The notes below the pieces were generated by a model. That model was not told the origin of the DNA, ran no database searches, and saw nothing but the letters and a program-made list of their open reading frames with translations. DNA of 10,539 nt from UBA93 sp964477205 (GTDB lineage: Archaea > Micrarchaeota > Micrarchaeia > Norongarragalinales > Norongarragalinaceae): assembly GCA_964477205.1 (NCBI GenBank), contig CAYZDE010000028.1, positions 1-10,539 on the forward strand, written 5' to 3'. Both the position numbers and the translations under genes were made by a program. Shown here in pieces: positions 1 to 5,375 of the stretch. Position 1 is the stretch's first letter. Each line of letters opens with the position of its first letter.

Positions 1-94
1 GAAGAGTGGCTGCTTGGTTTTAGGATGCGGGTTTGCCCGCGACGGCGTGCTAGAGAACAAGGTGCCGAAGAAGGAGCGGCTGCCTAGGCAATAA
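1..94 (+). CDS. C-terminal fragment of an unrecognised protein, entering from the left edge
   Basis: Reading from base 2, the frame gives 30 residues ending in ...KVPKKERLPRQ and then TAA at 92-94. Two further in-frame stops follow at once (TAA 95-97, TAG 98-100), so termination here is very secure. The charged, basic tail looks like the C-terminus of a real protein, and the neighbouring minus-strand gene ends only 7 nt away, a normal convergent arrangement. Nothing identifies a family. The other two plus frames also stop within the window, so this frame was chosen for its protein-like composition and for the stacked stops. The assignment is uncertain because so little is visible. Confidence 0.4.
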   Translation, partial: KSGCLVLGCGFARDGVLENKVPKKERLPRQ

Positions 95-101
95 TAATAG
101 T

Positions 102-617
102 CTAACTACTCTCAATGGTTATTTGCTTCGAGCACTCCGTGTCATCCGACCCGCTCGCGGTTATCGCGTACGAGCCGGTATTCGTGTAATAACAATCTGC
201 GAAGCCAGTGTAAAAGTTAGAGCCGCTGAGAGTCAAATCCACGTATTGCGGGGAGGAAGTTCCGGAACAGTAAATCGCTGCGGTCGTGTCCTCGACGAAT
301 TTAACTATGATTTGCTTGTGCAAATTATTCGAGCCTGAAGCCGCGCTGATTGTGCAAGAATTCCCGGCAGCAGGGCTCGGCGAAGGAGACGGGCTGGCTT
401 GCTGGGTCGGCGTAGCGGTTGCTTGTTGCGTTGCTTGGGCGGTTGCAGAAGCAGTTGCTTGCGCGGTCGGTGACGGAGATGGAGTAACGAATATTTCTAA
501 TCCCTCGTTCGGCATTACGCTCGAGCCGGCAGGACTCCACGCTTCTAATTCAGGCTCGTGTTCAAGGCAACCGAATAACAGTAAACCCAACAGGCATAGC
601 AAAATAATTTTTTTCAT
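102..617 (-). CDS. Predicted lipoprotein with Pro/Ser/Thr/Ala linker and small cysteine-containing domain
   Basis: A 171-residue protein with a lipoprotein signal: MKK, a hydrophobic core, then lipobox LFGC with Cys17 as the likely lipidated residue. After a short acidic stretch, residues 45-84 form a low-complexity linker of TPSPSP, QATA and SPSPSP units, probably an extended and perhaps O-glycosylated stalk. The C-terminal part (about 86-171) is rich in Ser, Thr and Tyr with four cysteines (88, 117, 142, 162). Its alternating pattern (QIIVKF, YVDLTLSG, SYAITASG, KQITIES) suggests a small disulfide-stabilised beta-sandwich of Ig-like type, but no named family is recognised. The protein is presumably anchored on the outer face of the membrane. 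The ATG start at 617 fits both the signal peptide and a TATA-like box about 27 nt upstream. Another lipoprotein at 2910-3671 has the same LLLFGC lipobox. Confidence 0.85.
   Translation of the reverse strand: MKKIILLCLLGLLLFGCLEHEPELEAWSPAGSSVMPNEGLEIFVTPSPSPTAQATASATAQATQQATATPTQQASPSPSPSPAAGNSCTISAASGSNNLHKQIIVKFVEDTTAAIYCSGTSSPQYVDLTLSGSNFYTGFADCYYTNTGSYAITASGSDDTECSKQITIESS
366..485 (-). repeat. Low-complexity stalk-coding repeat
   Basis: This DNA encodes the linker of the lipoprotein, residues 45-84. It is built from imperfect short repeats that read as GCGGTTGCTTG-like units on the plus strand, giving alternating QATA/ATAT units flanked by SPSPSP blocks. Such tracts expand and contract easily, so length variation between strains is likely. 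Confidence 0.6.
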
Positions 618-640
618 TAAAACGCTTTAAGTAAAACACT

Positions 641-648
641 TTTTTAAT
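641..648. promoter_or_regulatory. TATA-like box midway between divergent starts at 617 and 672
   Basis: The sequence TTTTTAAT (ATTAAAAA on the other strand) has its centre at 644.5, exactly 27.5 nt from the lipoprotein ATG (617, minus) and from the DUF202 ATG (672, plus). Archaeal TATA boxes lie about 26-28 nt before the transcription start, so both transcripts would begin at or next to their start codons. No other convincing box lies in this 54-nt gap, so the element probably serves both directions. This is inferred from position and composition only. Confidence 0.5.
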
Positions 649-671
649 ACTAGCAGTAATAAAAGAAGAGT

Positions 672-932
672 ATGACCTCACGGACTCGCTTGGCTGAAGA
701 GCGTACTAAACTCGCAAGAGAGCGCACGACGCTCGCTTGGCAGCGCAACCGCTTGTCGGAGTTAGCAGTGTTGCTTGGCACTATGGGTTTGGGAATTGCC
801 ATTACAAAAGTGTATCCTGATTACTTATTCGTCGGAGAGGCGGTCATGGGCTTCTCTTTCCTTGGAATAATTTACACGATCTATCGCTACTTGTCACTAA
901 AAAAGGAATACACTGAAAAAAGGAAGCGTTAG
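672..932 (+). CDS. DUF202 family small membrane protein
   Basis: An 86-residue protein with a charged N-terminus (RLAEERTKLARERTTLAWQR) followed by two predicted membrane helices, at about 30-47 and 53-72, and a basic C-terminal tail. The RTTLAWQRN motif at residues 18-26 just before the first helix is the hallmark of DUF202, the YidH-like family whose signature is ER(T/N)xLAWxR. These are short integral membrane proteins related to the membrane part of eukaryotic Vtc proteins, and their molecular role is unknown. The ATG at 672 is about 27 nt from a TATA-like box, which supports a leaderless mRNA. The next gene begins 55 nt downstream and appears to have its own TATA-like box, so the two need not form an operon. 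Confidence 0.8.
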   Translation: MTSRTRLAEERTKLARERTTLAWQRNRLSELAVLLGTMGLGIAITKVYPDYLFVGEAVMGFSFLGIIYTIYRYLSLKKEYTEKRKR

Positions 933-956
933 TGCTTACGAAGGCATTACGCCGAC

Positions 957-964
957 AATTAAAA
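957..964 (+). promoter_or_regulatory. TATA-like box for the membrane protein gene at 988
   Basis: AATTAAAA is centred at 960.5, 27.5 nt before the ATG at 988. This matches the spacing seen at the other putative leaderless starts in the window. No Shine-Dalgarno sequence precedes this ATG. Confidence 0.4.
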
Positions 965-987
965 GCCCTAATGGATTAGATAATAGC

Positions 988-1779
988 ATGTCACTTGAAT
1001 TCGCCGGGTTGATGCCCGAACTCGAAACTTACGCATTGAGTATAATCAGTAAATTATTGCAAGGTGATGTGGGAGCCATTGCCATAGTAGCTTTGTTTGC
1101 ACTCCTGGTAATCGGCTTGATAGCCGGAGTCGGCTCAATATTATTCAAGTACTTAAAAAGCATCGTGCTCCTCGTAATCATCGGCGCTTCATTATACTAC
1201 ATGGTTTCAAGCGGCGCCGTAGACTTCAATAACGTGTCGCTGACCACGGAGAGCGTCATGGGCGTAATCGGGGTGGTCTTCGGTGTCATCGCATTATTCA
1301 TAGCGGCTAAGTCGACTTTGGCGAGCCACAAGGAAATCCAACGCGTCAAGGGCGAAGAGGAAAAAGTTCACAAAGAAAAATTAGAAGTGGAAGAGGAAAA
1401 GGTGGGCTTGCTCGGGGCGTTGAAGGGCGTGCACAAGGATAAGGGCTTGCTAGGTGTGATTAGTTACGCGGTAATCGCCGAGTTCGGCGTGTTCTCTTCG
1501 GTAACCGTGGCCGCACCCACCGCGCAGGTTGGAATTGCTTTTGTCGGCGTCTTCTTCCTTGCAGCGTTCGCGTTCCTCCGCAACTCTTACGATGATTACT
1601 GGAAGGGCGTGCGCCACCTCGCCGTCCTAGGCATATTATGCTTTGGATTGTCCATACTACTCGGGCATTACTGGGCGCTAATCCCGTTAACGGACTTACT
1701 CTCGATGGCTTACTTCACTAGCCCTGCCGCAGTCGCTACGGTGACCGGAGTCGCAGTCGCATTGTTCATGACGAGTTGA
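988..1779 (+). CDS. Polytopic membrane protein with central charged loop, unknown function
   Basis: A 263-residue protein with about seven hydrophobic segments: roughly 30-52, 57-74, 88-107, 153-175, 180-197, 208-233 and 243-262. Between the third and fourth lies a highly charged, probably helical stretch (about 112-152, rich in Lys and Glu, with EEEKV and EEEKVG repeats) that could form a coiled coil outside the bilayer. No family motif is recognised and no catalytic signature is obvious. A TATA-like box 27.5 nt before the ATG suggests its own promoter. Its stop codon is followed after 10 nt by the GTG start of the ZIP transporter, so the two are probably co-transcribed. That makes a role in membrane or metal physiology possible, but this is only context. 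Confidence 0.75.
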   Translation: MSLEFAGLMPELETYALSIISKLLQGDVGAIAIVALFALLVIGLIAGVGSILFKYLKSIVLLVIIGASLYYMVSSGAVDFNNVSLTTESVMGVIGVVFGVIALFIAAKSTLASHKEIQRVKGEEEKVHKEKLEVEEEKVGLLGALKGVHKDKGLLGVISYAVIAEFGVFSSVTVAAPTAQVGIAFVGVFFLAAFAFLRNSYDDYWKGVRHLAVLGILCFGLSILLGHYWALIPLTDLLSMAYFTSPAAVATVTGVAVALFMTS

Positions 1780-1789
1780 GCGAGTAAAA

Positions 1790-2533
1790 GTGCAAGCATT
1801 ACTTAATGTGTTATGGTTGAGCCTCGCCGCAGGCTTAGCCACTGGCCTCGGGGGCGCGCTCTCGATAATCCGTATGCCCGGCAAGAGAAGTATGGGCATT
1901 ACGCTCGGCTTTGCTTCGGGCATAATGCTCGGCTTGTCCTTCCTCGAATTACTGCCTGAAGCGCAAGCGCTCGGCGGGGTATACACTGCAATAATCGGGT
2001 TTACGATTGGCGCCTCGGTTATGCTATTACTCGACGCGGGCTTGCCGCACATTCGATTCTCCATCAAGGAAAAAAGCGTGTTCAACATCAAATTGTACAA
2101 GACGAGCATGCTAATAGCAATCGGAATCGCATTGCACAATATCCCCGAGGGAATCGTGGTTGGCGCGGGTTACGCGCACGCCCCGTCGTTCGGGTTGATG
2201 GTCGCCGCTGTAATCGCCTTGCATAATATACCCGAGGGAATGATAATCGCGATGCCAATGCGCGCTAGCGGCTCGAGCAAGTGGAAGTCGTTCAAAACCG
2301 CGTTATTGAGCGGGCTAGCCGAGCCGTTCGGGGCCGTGCTCGCATTCGTATTATTGGACACGTTCCAATCCGCAGTGCCTTTCGCCCTTGCCTTCGCCGC
2401 GGGCGTAATGACTTTCATTACTCTTGACGAGTTGATTCCATGCGCGCGTTTGCACGGCCACGACCACTTGACGGGCGTGGGAATAATCGCGGGAGTGGTA
2501 GCCGCGATGACGCTGATAACTTTATTCGCCTAG
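1790..2533 (+). CDS. ZIP family divalent metal transporter, ZupT/GufA-like
   Basis: A 247-residue integral membrane protein with about eight helices. It carries the two ZIP metal-binding signatures, HNIPEG at 116-121 (helix 4) and HNIPEG at 145-150 (helix 5), followed by GLAEPFGA (175-182) and MTFITLDELIP (207-217), all in the order seen in ZupT-type importers of Zn, Fe or Mn. His116, Asn117, Glu120, His145, Asn146 and Glu149 are the expected M1/M2-site ligands. The cytosolic loop between helices 3 and 4 is short (about 88-103) and lacks the usual His-rich cluster; instead HGHDH occurs near the C-terminus (222-226). Length fits the family (ZupT is about 257). The GTG start at 1790 is chosen because QALLNVLWLSLAAG forms the first helix. 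It lies 10 nt after the preceding membrane protein gene, suggesting an operon. Which metal is carried cannot be told. Confidence 0.93.
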   Translation: MQALLNVLWLSLAAGLATGLGGALSIIRMPGKRSMGITLGFASGIMLGLSFLELLPEAQALGGVYTAIIGFTIGASVMLLLDAGLPHIRFSIKEKSVFNIKLYKTSMLIAIGIALHNIPEGIVVGAGYAHAPSFGLMVAAVIALHNIPEGMIIAMPMRASGSSKWKSFKTALLSGLAEPFGAVLAFVLLDTFQSAVPFALAFAAGVMTFITLDELIPCARLHGHDHLTGVGIIAGVVAAMTLITLFA

Positions 2534-2853
2534 CCGAATATTCTGCCGAATCCCTGGGCCGCGTTGCCGGATTGCTCTTCAAGCGCCTTCAACACAGCGG
2601 TTTTTTCTTCTTCCTTGGCTTCGGTGAACGACTCAACTGGCTTTAACTTCTCGATTAGCGCGGAAGCGTCGCCTTCCTTCGCGAAGTGCACCACGACCTT
2701 TCCTTCGGGTAAGCCCAAGGCAACCGAGTCCTTAAAGTCAAAGCCGAGGCGCGTGAAAGAATCCTTAGCTAAGGGGTCGGCGTCCAACAAGGCCTTAACC
2801 TTGCCATTATCCTTTGATTCAAACAAGTAAACATAATCAACCAACAAAAACAC
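2530..2853 (-). CDS. Small uncharacterised protein, GTG start preferred
   Basis: With the GTG at 2853 the product has 107 residues. An upstream ATG at 2904 in the same frame would give 124. The shorter form is preferred. A TTTAAA box at 2879-2884 lies 28.5 nt before the GTG, whereas the ATG at 2904 would leave only 5 nt to the divergent gene at 2910 and would translate through its promoter. The protein starts with a hydrophobic strand-like segment (FLLVDYVYLF), has alternating alpha/beta character with KVVVHFAKEG (52-61), and ends in an acidic helix (about 75-93) and a Gly-rich tail, GFGRIFG. No family is recognised. It is probably a small cytosolic alpha/beta protein. Its stop overlaps the stop of the ZIP gene by 4 nt in convergent orientation. 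Confidence 0.7.
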   Translation of the reverse strand: MFLLVDYVYLFESKDNGKVKALLDADPLAKDSFTRLGFDFKDSVALGLPEGKVVVHFAKEGDASALIEKLKPVESFTEAKEEEKTAVLKALEEQSGNAAQGFGRIFG

Positions 2854-2878
2854 CTGAAAGGGATAAGCTCTAATAACC

Positions 2879-2884
2879 TTTAAA
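2879..2884. promoter_or_regulatory. Palindromic TTTAAA box shared by divergent genes at 2853 and 2910
   Basis: TTTAAA reads the same on both strands. Its centre (2881.5) is exactly 28.5 nt from the GTG at 2853 (minus) and from the GTG at 2910 (plus). This fits a TATA box used in both directions to make two leaderless transcripts, and it decides the start of the minus-strand gene. Positional inference only. Confidence 0.5.
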
Positions 2885-2909
2885 ACGCGCGGTTCGTAAT
2901 GCAAAGAAG

Positions 2910-3671
2910 GTGAAATCGAATTTGAAGTACGCTGTATTATTGTTAACCGCCTTGCTCTTGTTCGGCTGCGTCCAGCAAGCCGAGCAATCGGGCTTGGCTA
3001 ATCCCGCGAGCGAGTTCTGCATCGCAAATAATGGAACCCTCGAGCTAATCGAAGGAACGGGCTACTGCCATTTGCCCGGCGGCGCCGTGTGCGAAGAGTG
3101 GGCGTTCTATCACGGATCTTGCCCTTCAGCAACGCCCGAACCGAGCGTAGAGCCAGTAACCTGCGGGATTTACTCGCTAGGCGACTCCTGGCCCGCTGGA
3201 GACGATTGCAACACTTGCTCTTGCACCAAGACGGGAATCGTTTGCACGCTAATGGCTTGCGAGCCAACGCCGTCACCAAAAGCTACTCCATCACCGGAGC
3301 CCACGGGAGTCGAATCATTCAAAGGGGGCTTGGAAGCCTCGTTGAACTCGCAATTCAACACGACTGCAATTGAATTCGAGAGCGAATATTATGGGTACTT
3401 CGAGCGCTGGACAACTGAATACCAAGATGAATTGTGGCCCGAGCCGTACTCGTTTGAAATCAGGAATAAAAACGATTACCGCCTTGGTTACGGCAGGGAG
3501 CGCTCCTCGAACGGAGTGAGCGTGAGTTGGGACTCTCGCGGCTCCACGGACGTGCACTGGCTTGAATTCAAGTGCGGAGAATATCAGTTCTGGTCGAAGA
3601 CTAACCTCATTCACGACTTAGAGTTCTATGAATTCATGGACGCTTGCACTAACGGTTGCCAAGAAAAATAA
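2910..3671 (+). CDS. Lipoprotein with DUF333 and pacifastin-like cysteine domains
   Basis: A 253-residue predicted lipoprotein. The signal peptide ends in lipobox LFGC (Cys20). Residues about 29-71 (ANPASEFC, GTGYCHLPGGAVCEEWAFYHGSC) match the DUF333 pattern found in small secreted or hemolysin-annotated bacterial lipoproteins, with cysteines 37, 53, 61 and 71. Residues about 84-117 have six cysteines (85, 100, 103, 105, 112, 117) around DDCNTCSC, closely matching the pacifastin-type light-chain inhibitor pattern C-x(9-14)-DCNxCxC-x-G-x-CTxxxC. A Pro/Ser/Thr linker follows (118-132), then an aromatic-rich globular domain (about 135-253) with four more cysteines (222, 246, 250 and a neighbour region) that I do not recognise. 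The protein should sit on the cell surface. The GTG start at 2910 lies 28.5 nt from a TTTAAA box; an in-frame TTG at 2922 would give MKYAVLL and is an alternative. Confidence 0.85.
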   Translation: MKSNLKYAVLLLTALLLFGCVQQAEQSGLANPASEFCIANNGTLELIEGTGYCHLPGGAVCEEWAFYHGSCPSATPEPSVEPVTCGIYSLGDSWPAGDDCNTCSCTKTGIVCTLMACEPTPSPKATPSPEPTGVESFKGGLEASLNSQFNTTAIEFESEYYGYFERWTTEYQDELWPEPYSFEIRNKNDYRLGYGRERSSNGVSVSWDSRGSTDVHWLEFKCGEYQFWSKTNLIHDLEFYEFMDACTNGCQEK

Positions 3672-3677
3672 AAAAAA
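3664..3677 (-). terminator. Oligo-T terminator after tRNA-Thr
   Basis: On the minus strand, 4 nt after the tRNA discriminator base, the sequence reads TTTTTTT followed by ATTTTTC. Runs of T are the usual archaeal terminator. The same bases form the last codons and stop of the lipoprotein gene on the plus strand. Confidence 0.55.
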
Positions 3678-3681
3678 GCCA

Positions 3682-3792
3682 AGCCCCCGGAGGGAATTTC
3701 ACGAACGCTTTCTTTACAAAGAAAGAGTTTGTTTTGAACCCCCGACATTCTGTTTACGAAACAGACGCTCTACCAGTCTGAGCTACGGAGGC
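3682..3792 (-). tRNA. tRNA-Thr(CGU) with an intron in the T-loop
   Basis: Read on the minus strand: acceptor GCCTCCG pairs with CGGGGGC (one G-U), D-arm GCTC/GAGC, anticodon stem TCTGT/ACAGA with loop TTCGTAA (anticodon CGT at 3756-3758), and T-stem GGGGG/CCCTC (one G-U). The T-loop is interrupted by 37 nt (3696-3732). Removing them restores the 7-nt loop TTCAAAT, so the intron sits between positions 59 and 60. The discriminator base is T73 (3682), the usual archaeal tRNA-Thr choice, and the first pairs G1-C72 and C2-G71 fit threonyl identity. CCA is not encoded. The mature length is 74 nt. A TATA-like box lies 31 nt upstream and an oligo-T terminator follows. The CGU isoacceptor reads ACG codons. 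Confidence 0.93.
3696..3732 (-). other. tRNA-Thr T-loop intron with bulge-helix-bulge splice site
   Basis: Exon bases TTCA (3735-3738) pair perfectly with intron bases TGAA (3698-3701), forming the 4-bp central helix. Flanking it are exactly 3-nt bulges, AAA (3732-3734) and ATT (3695-3697). The outer helix is the T-stem itself. The inner helix begins C-G and continues, with A-C and T-C mismatches, into an 8-bp arm CTTTCTTT/AAAGAAAG. Cutting after the second base of each bulge, the normal archaeal rule, yields a canonical T-loop. Confidence 0.88.
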
Positions 3793-3819
3793 AGGGCTCA
3801 AAAATTAGGATAGTGAAAC

Positions 3820-3826
3820 ATATAAT
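3820..3826. promoter_or_regulatory. TATA box midway between tRNA-Thr and the DUF92 gene
   Basis: ATATAAT is centred at 3823, 31 nt from the tRNA-Thr 5' end (3792, minus) and 31 nt from the DUF92 ATG (3854, plus). With initiation about 26 nt away, both transcripts would have leaders of about 5 nt. It is the only good AT-rich box in the 61-nt gap. Confidence 0.55.
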
Positions 3827-3853
3827 ACCTTTTTCCTCATTGAAATTAACACG

Positions 3854-4722
3854 ATGTTCACGGAATTCAAGTACCTCGTCGGCCTCATCGCAGCCTTGAT
3901 GTTCGCAGTGTACGCGTTCAAAAAGCGCGAGCTCACTGAAACCGGCACTATCGGCGCGATAATCTTCGGCGTGATGATATTCTCTTACGGAGGATGGCAT
4001 TGGTTCGTAATAATCACTTTATTCCTCGCGTCTTCCAGCGTACTAACGCGGTACCAATCCAAAGCAAAAGAGTCGGTAGTCAAAGAATTCGAGAAGGGCG
4101 GGTCGCGCGACTTCTGGCAAGTCACAGCGAACGGAGCCATACCCGCAGTTCTCGCACTCGCATTCGAATTTAGCCACGATCCAATACTCTACGCTGCCTT
4201 CGCCGCGAGCGTAGCTGCGGCAACCGCGGACACTTGGGCTACCGAACTCGGCATACTCGCTCCAAAACGCCCCCGGCTGTTAACAACCGGCAAGACAGTG
4301 CCAAAAGGCACTTCGGGAGCCGTGAGCGCACTAGGGTTCACGGTGTCGCTCGCAGGGGCCTCTTTAATCGCATTGAGCGCTCTGGCACTTTATTGGGCAA
4401 ACAACGCGTTCTTGGGCGCTCTTGGAATANNNNNNNNNNAATAGAAGGCCAGGCAATTGCCTTCAGCACATTGTTATTCTTGCTGGTCGTCACGGGAGCC
4501 GGCTTCGTCGGCTCGCTCGCGGATAGCTTCCTAGGAGCGACCATACAACGCATGTACTGGTGTAAGAAGTGCCAGAAGCTCACGGAAAGGCAAACACACT
4601 CTTGCGGAGAAAAGACCAAGTACAAACAAGGCTTGAAGTGGGCGGATAACGACGTGGTGAACTTTTTGAGTGCGGGAACAGCCGCGTTAACCGTACTATT
4701 ATTTGCTTCGCTCTTCTTTTAG
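3854..4722 (+). CDS. DUF92 family integral membrane protein, interrupted by an assembly gap
   Basis: The N-terminal part (192 visible residues, ending at 4429) and the C-terminal part (4440-4722) are two halves of one protein split by ten N. The N-half has helices, KRELTETGTIGAI (24-36), the DUF92 hallmark ADTWATELG (125-133), and TGKTVPKGTSGAVS (145-158). The C-half has VGSLADSFLGAT, a small Cys/His motif (CKKC...THSCG), and WADNDVVNFLS, all typical of the family's C-terminus. DUF92 includes plant and cyanobacterial VTE6, a phytyl-phosphate kinase, so an archaeal role in isoprenoid-phosphate metabolism is possible but only by homology. The two halves are out of frame as written. A true gap length of 2 modulo 3 (for example 8 or 11 bases) would restore one frame, so I read this as a gap-size artefact and not a frameshift. 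The 3' end overlaps the minus-strand gene by 24 nt. Confidence 0.88.
4430..4439. other. Ten-N assembly gap inside the DUF92 gene
   Basis: Ten unknown bases. The stated length does not keep the reading frame of the flanking DUF92 halves, so it is a placeholder or a slightly wrong estimate. Confidence 0.98.
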
Positions 4723-5373
4723 TGAACTCAATTTAAGACCGTGCTCGGAAAGGGTTTTCAACCCGTTAACGGCACGCCAACCATTCACGGAATGAAAATT
4801 AGAGCGCAATGCCTTCACGCAGGCATCCCACTCATTCAATAAGTCTCGGTGTATGCGCCTCTTGTCGGATAACGAAATTTGAGCGAATCTTTTAGCGCGC
4901 TTGGGATGGCCAGCTAACACAAAATAGGTAGCCCAACCCATTGCGTGCTCCGCCCCCGCCTTCTTTGATAACTCCTTTAATTTCGTCGGGGAAAGATGGC
5001 TTATCGAATGGCTTTCCAAACCCAAATCACGAGGCGTCCACCTAGCCAAATTGAATCGGCTCGCCATAACCTTAGCAATGCGCTTTCGCGTAACGCGCGG
5101 GGCGTATAAAGACGCCTCGAACTTCCTAGCGGAAACATTCTTTCCGGTATTATACGCGCGCCAATAATCAATTAAGTGAGAGTATTCGGCGGGAATACGC
5201 GCAACGATTGCCTCTGAAAACGAGTCATTCCTTCCGGCTGCCTTGACCAGCATACCAAAAGTAAGATCGCGGATTCGCTTTACCGCATTAGGATCTAAGG
5301 GTTTAGCGCGCTCTTCCGCTTCCATATCATAGGGAGCGCTTTCGTATAACCCGGACCGATATCGATTACTCAT
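4699..5373 (-). CDS. Uncharacterised basic, helical protein downstream of tRNA-Gly(CCC)
   Basis: From the ATG at 5373 the product has 224 residues. The frame is open further upstream to a GTG at 5421, but that would run through the 3' exon of tRNA-Gly, so it is rejected. The protein is rich in Lys, Arg, Leu and Ala with no signal peptide or membrane segment. It seems mostly alpha-helical, with a Lys/Arg-rich middle (RKFEASLYAPRVTRKRIAKV) and a C-terminal half containing HPKRAKRFAQISLSDKRRIH. No family is recognised. The positive charge would suit nucleic-acid or ribosome binding, but that is speculation. There is no room for a promoter between the tRNA 3' end (5376) and the ATG, so it is probably expressed from the tRNA transcript. 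Its stop lies inside the 3' end of the convergent DUF92 gene. Confidence 0.78.
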   Translation of the reverse strand: MSNRYRSGLYESAPYDMEAEERAKPLDPNAVKRIRDLTFGMLVKAAGRNDSFSEAIVARIPAEYSHLIDYWRAYNTGKNVSARKFEASLYAPRVTRKRIAKVMASRFNLARWTPRDLGLESHSISHLSPTKLKELSKKAGAEHAMGWATYFVLAGHPKRAKRFAQISLSDKRRIHRDLLNEWDACVKALRSNFHSVNGWRAVNGLKTLSEHGLKLSSLKEERSK

Positions 5374-5375
5374 AG

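Noticed and set aside
286..630. Plus-strand open frame of 114 residues over the lipoprotein gene
   Set aside because: It is the antisense shadow of the Ser/Pro/Thr linker, with odd low-complexity Ala/Val/Gly/Cys composition, and the minus strand has a proper lipoprotein.
3682..3792. tRNA-Thr as a broken pseudogene
   Set aside because: The 37-nt insertion forms an exact bulge-helix-bulge and its removal gives a perfect cloverleaf, so an intron is the better reading.
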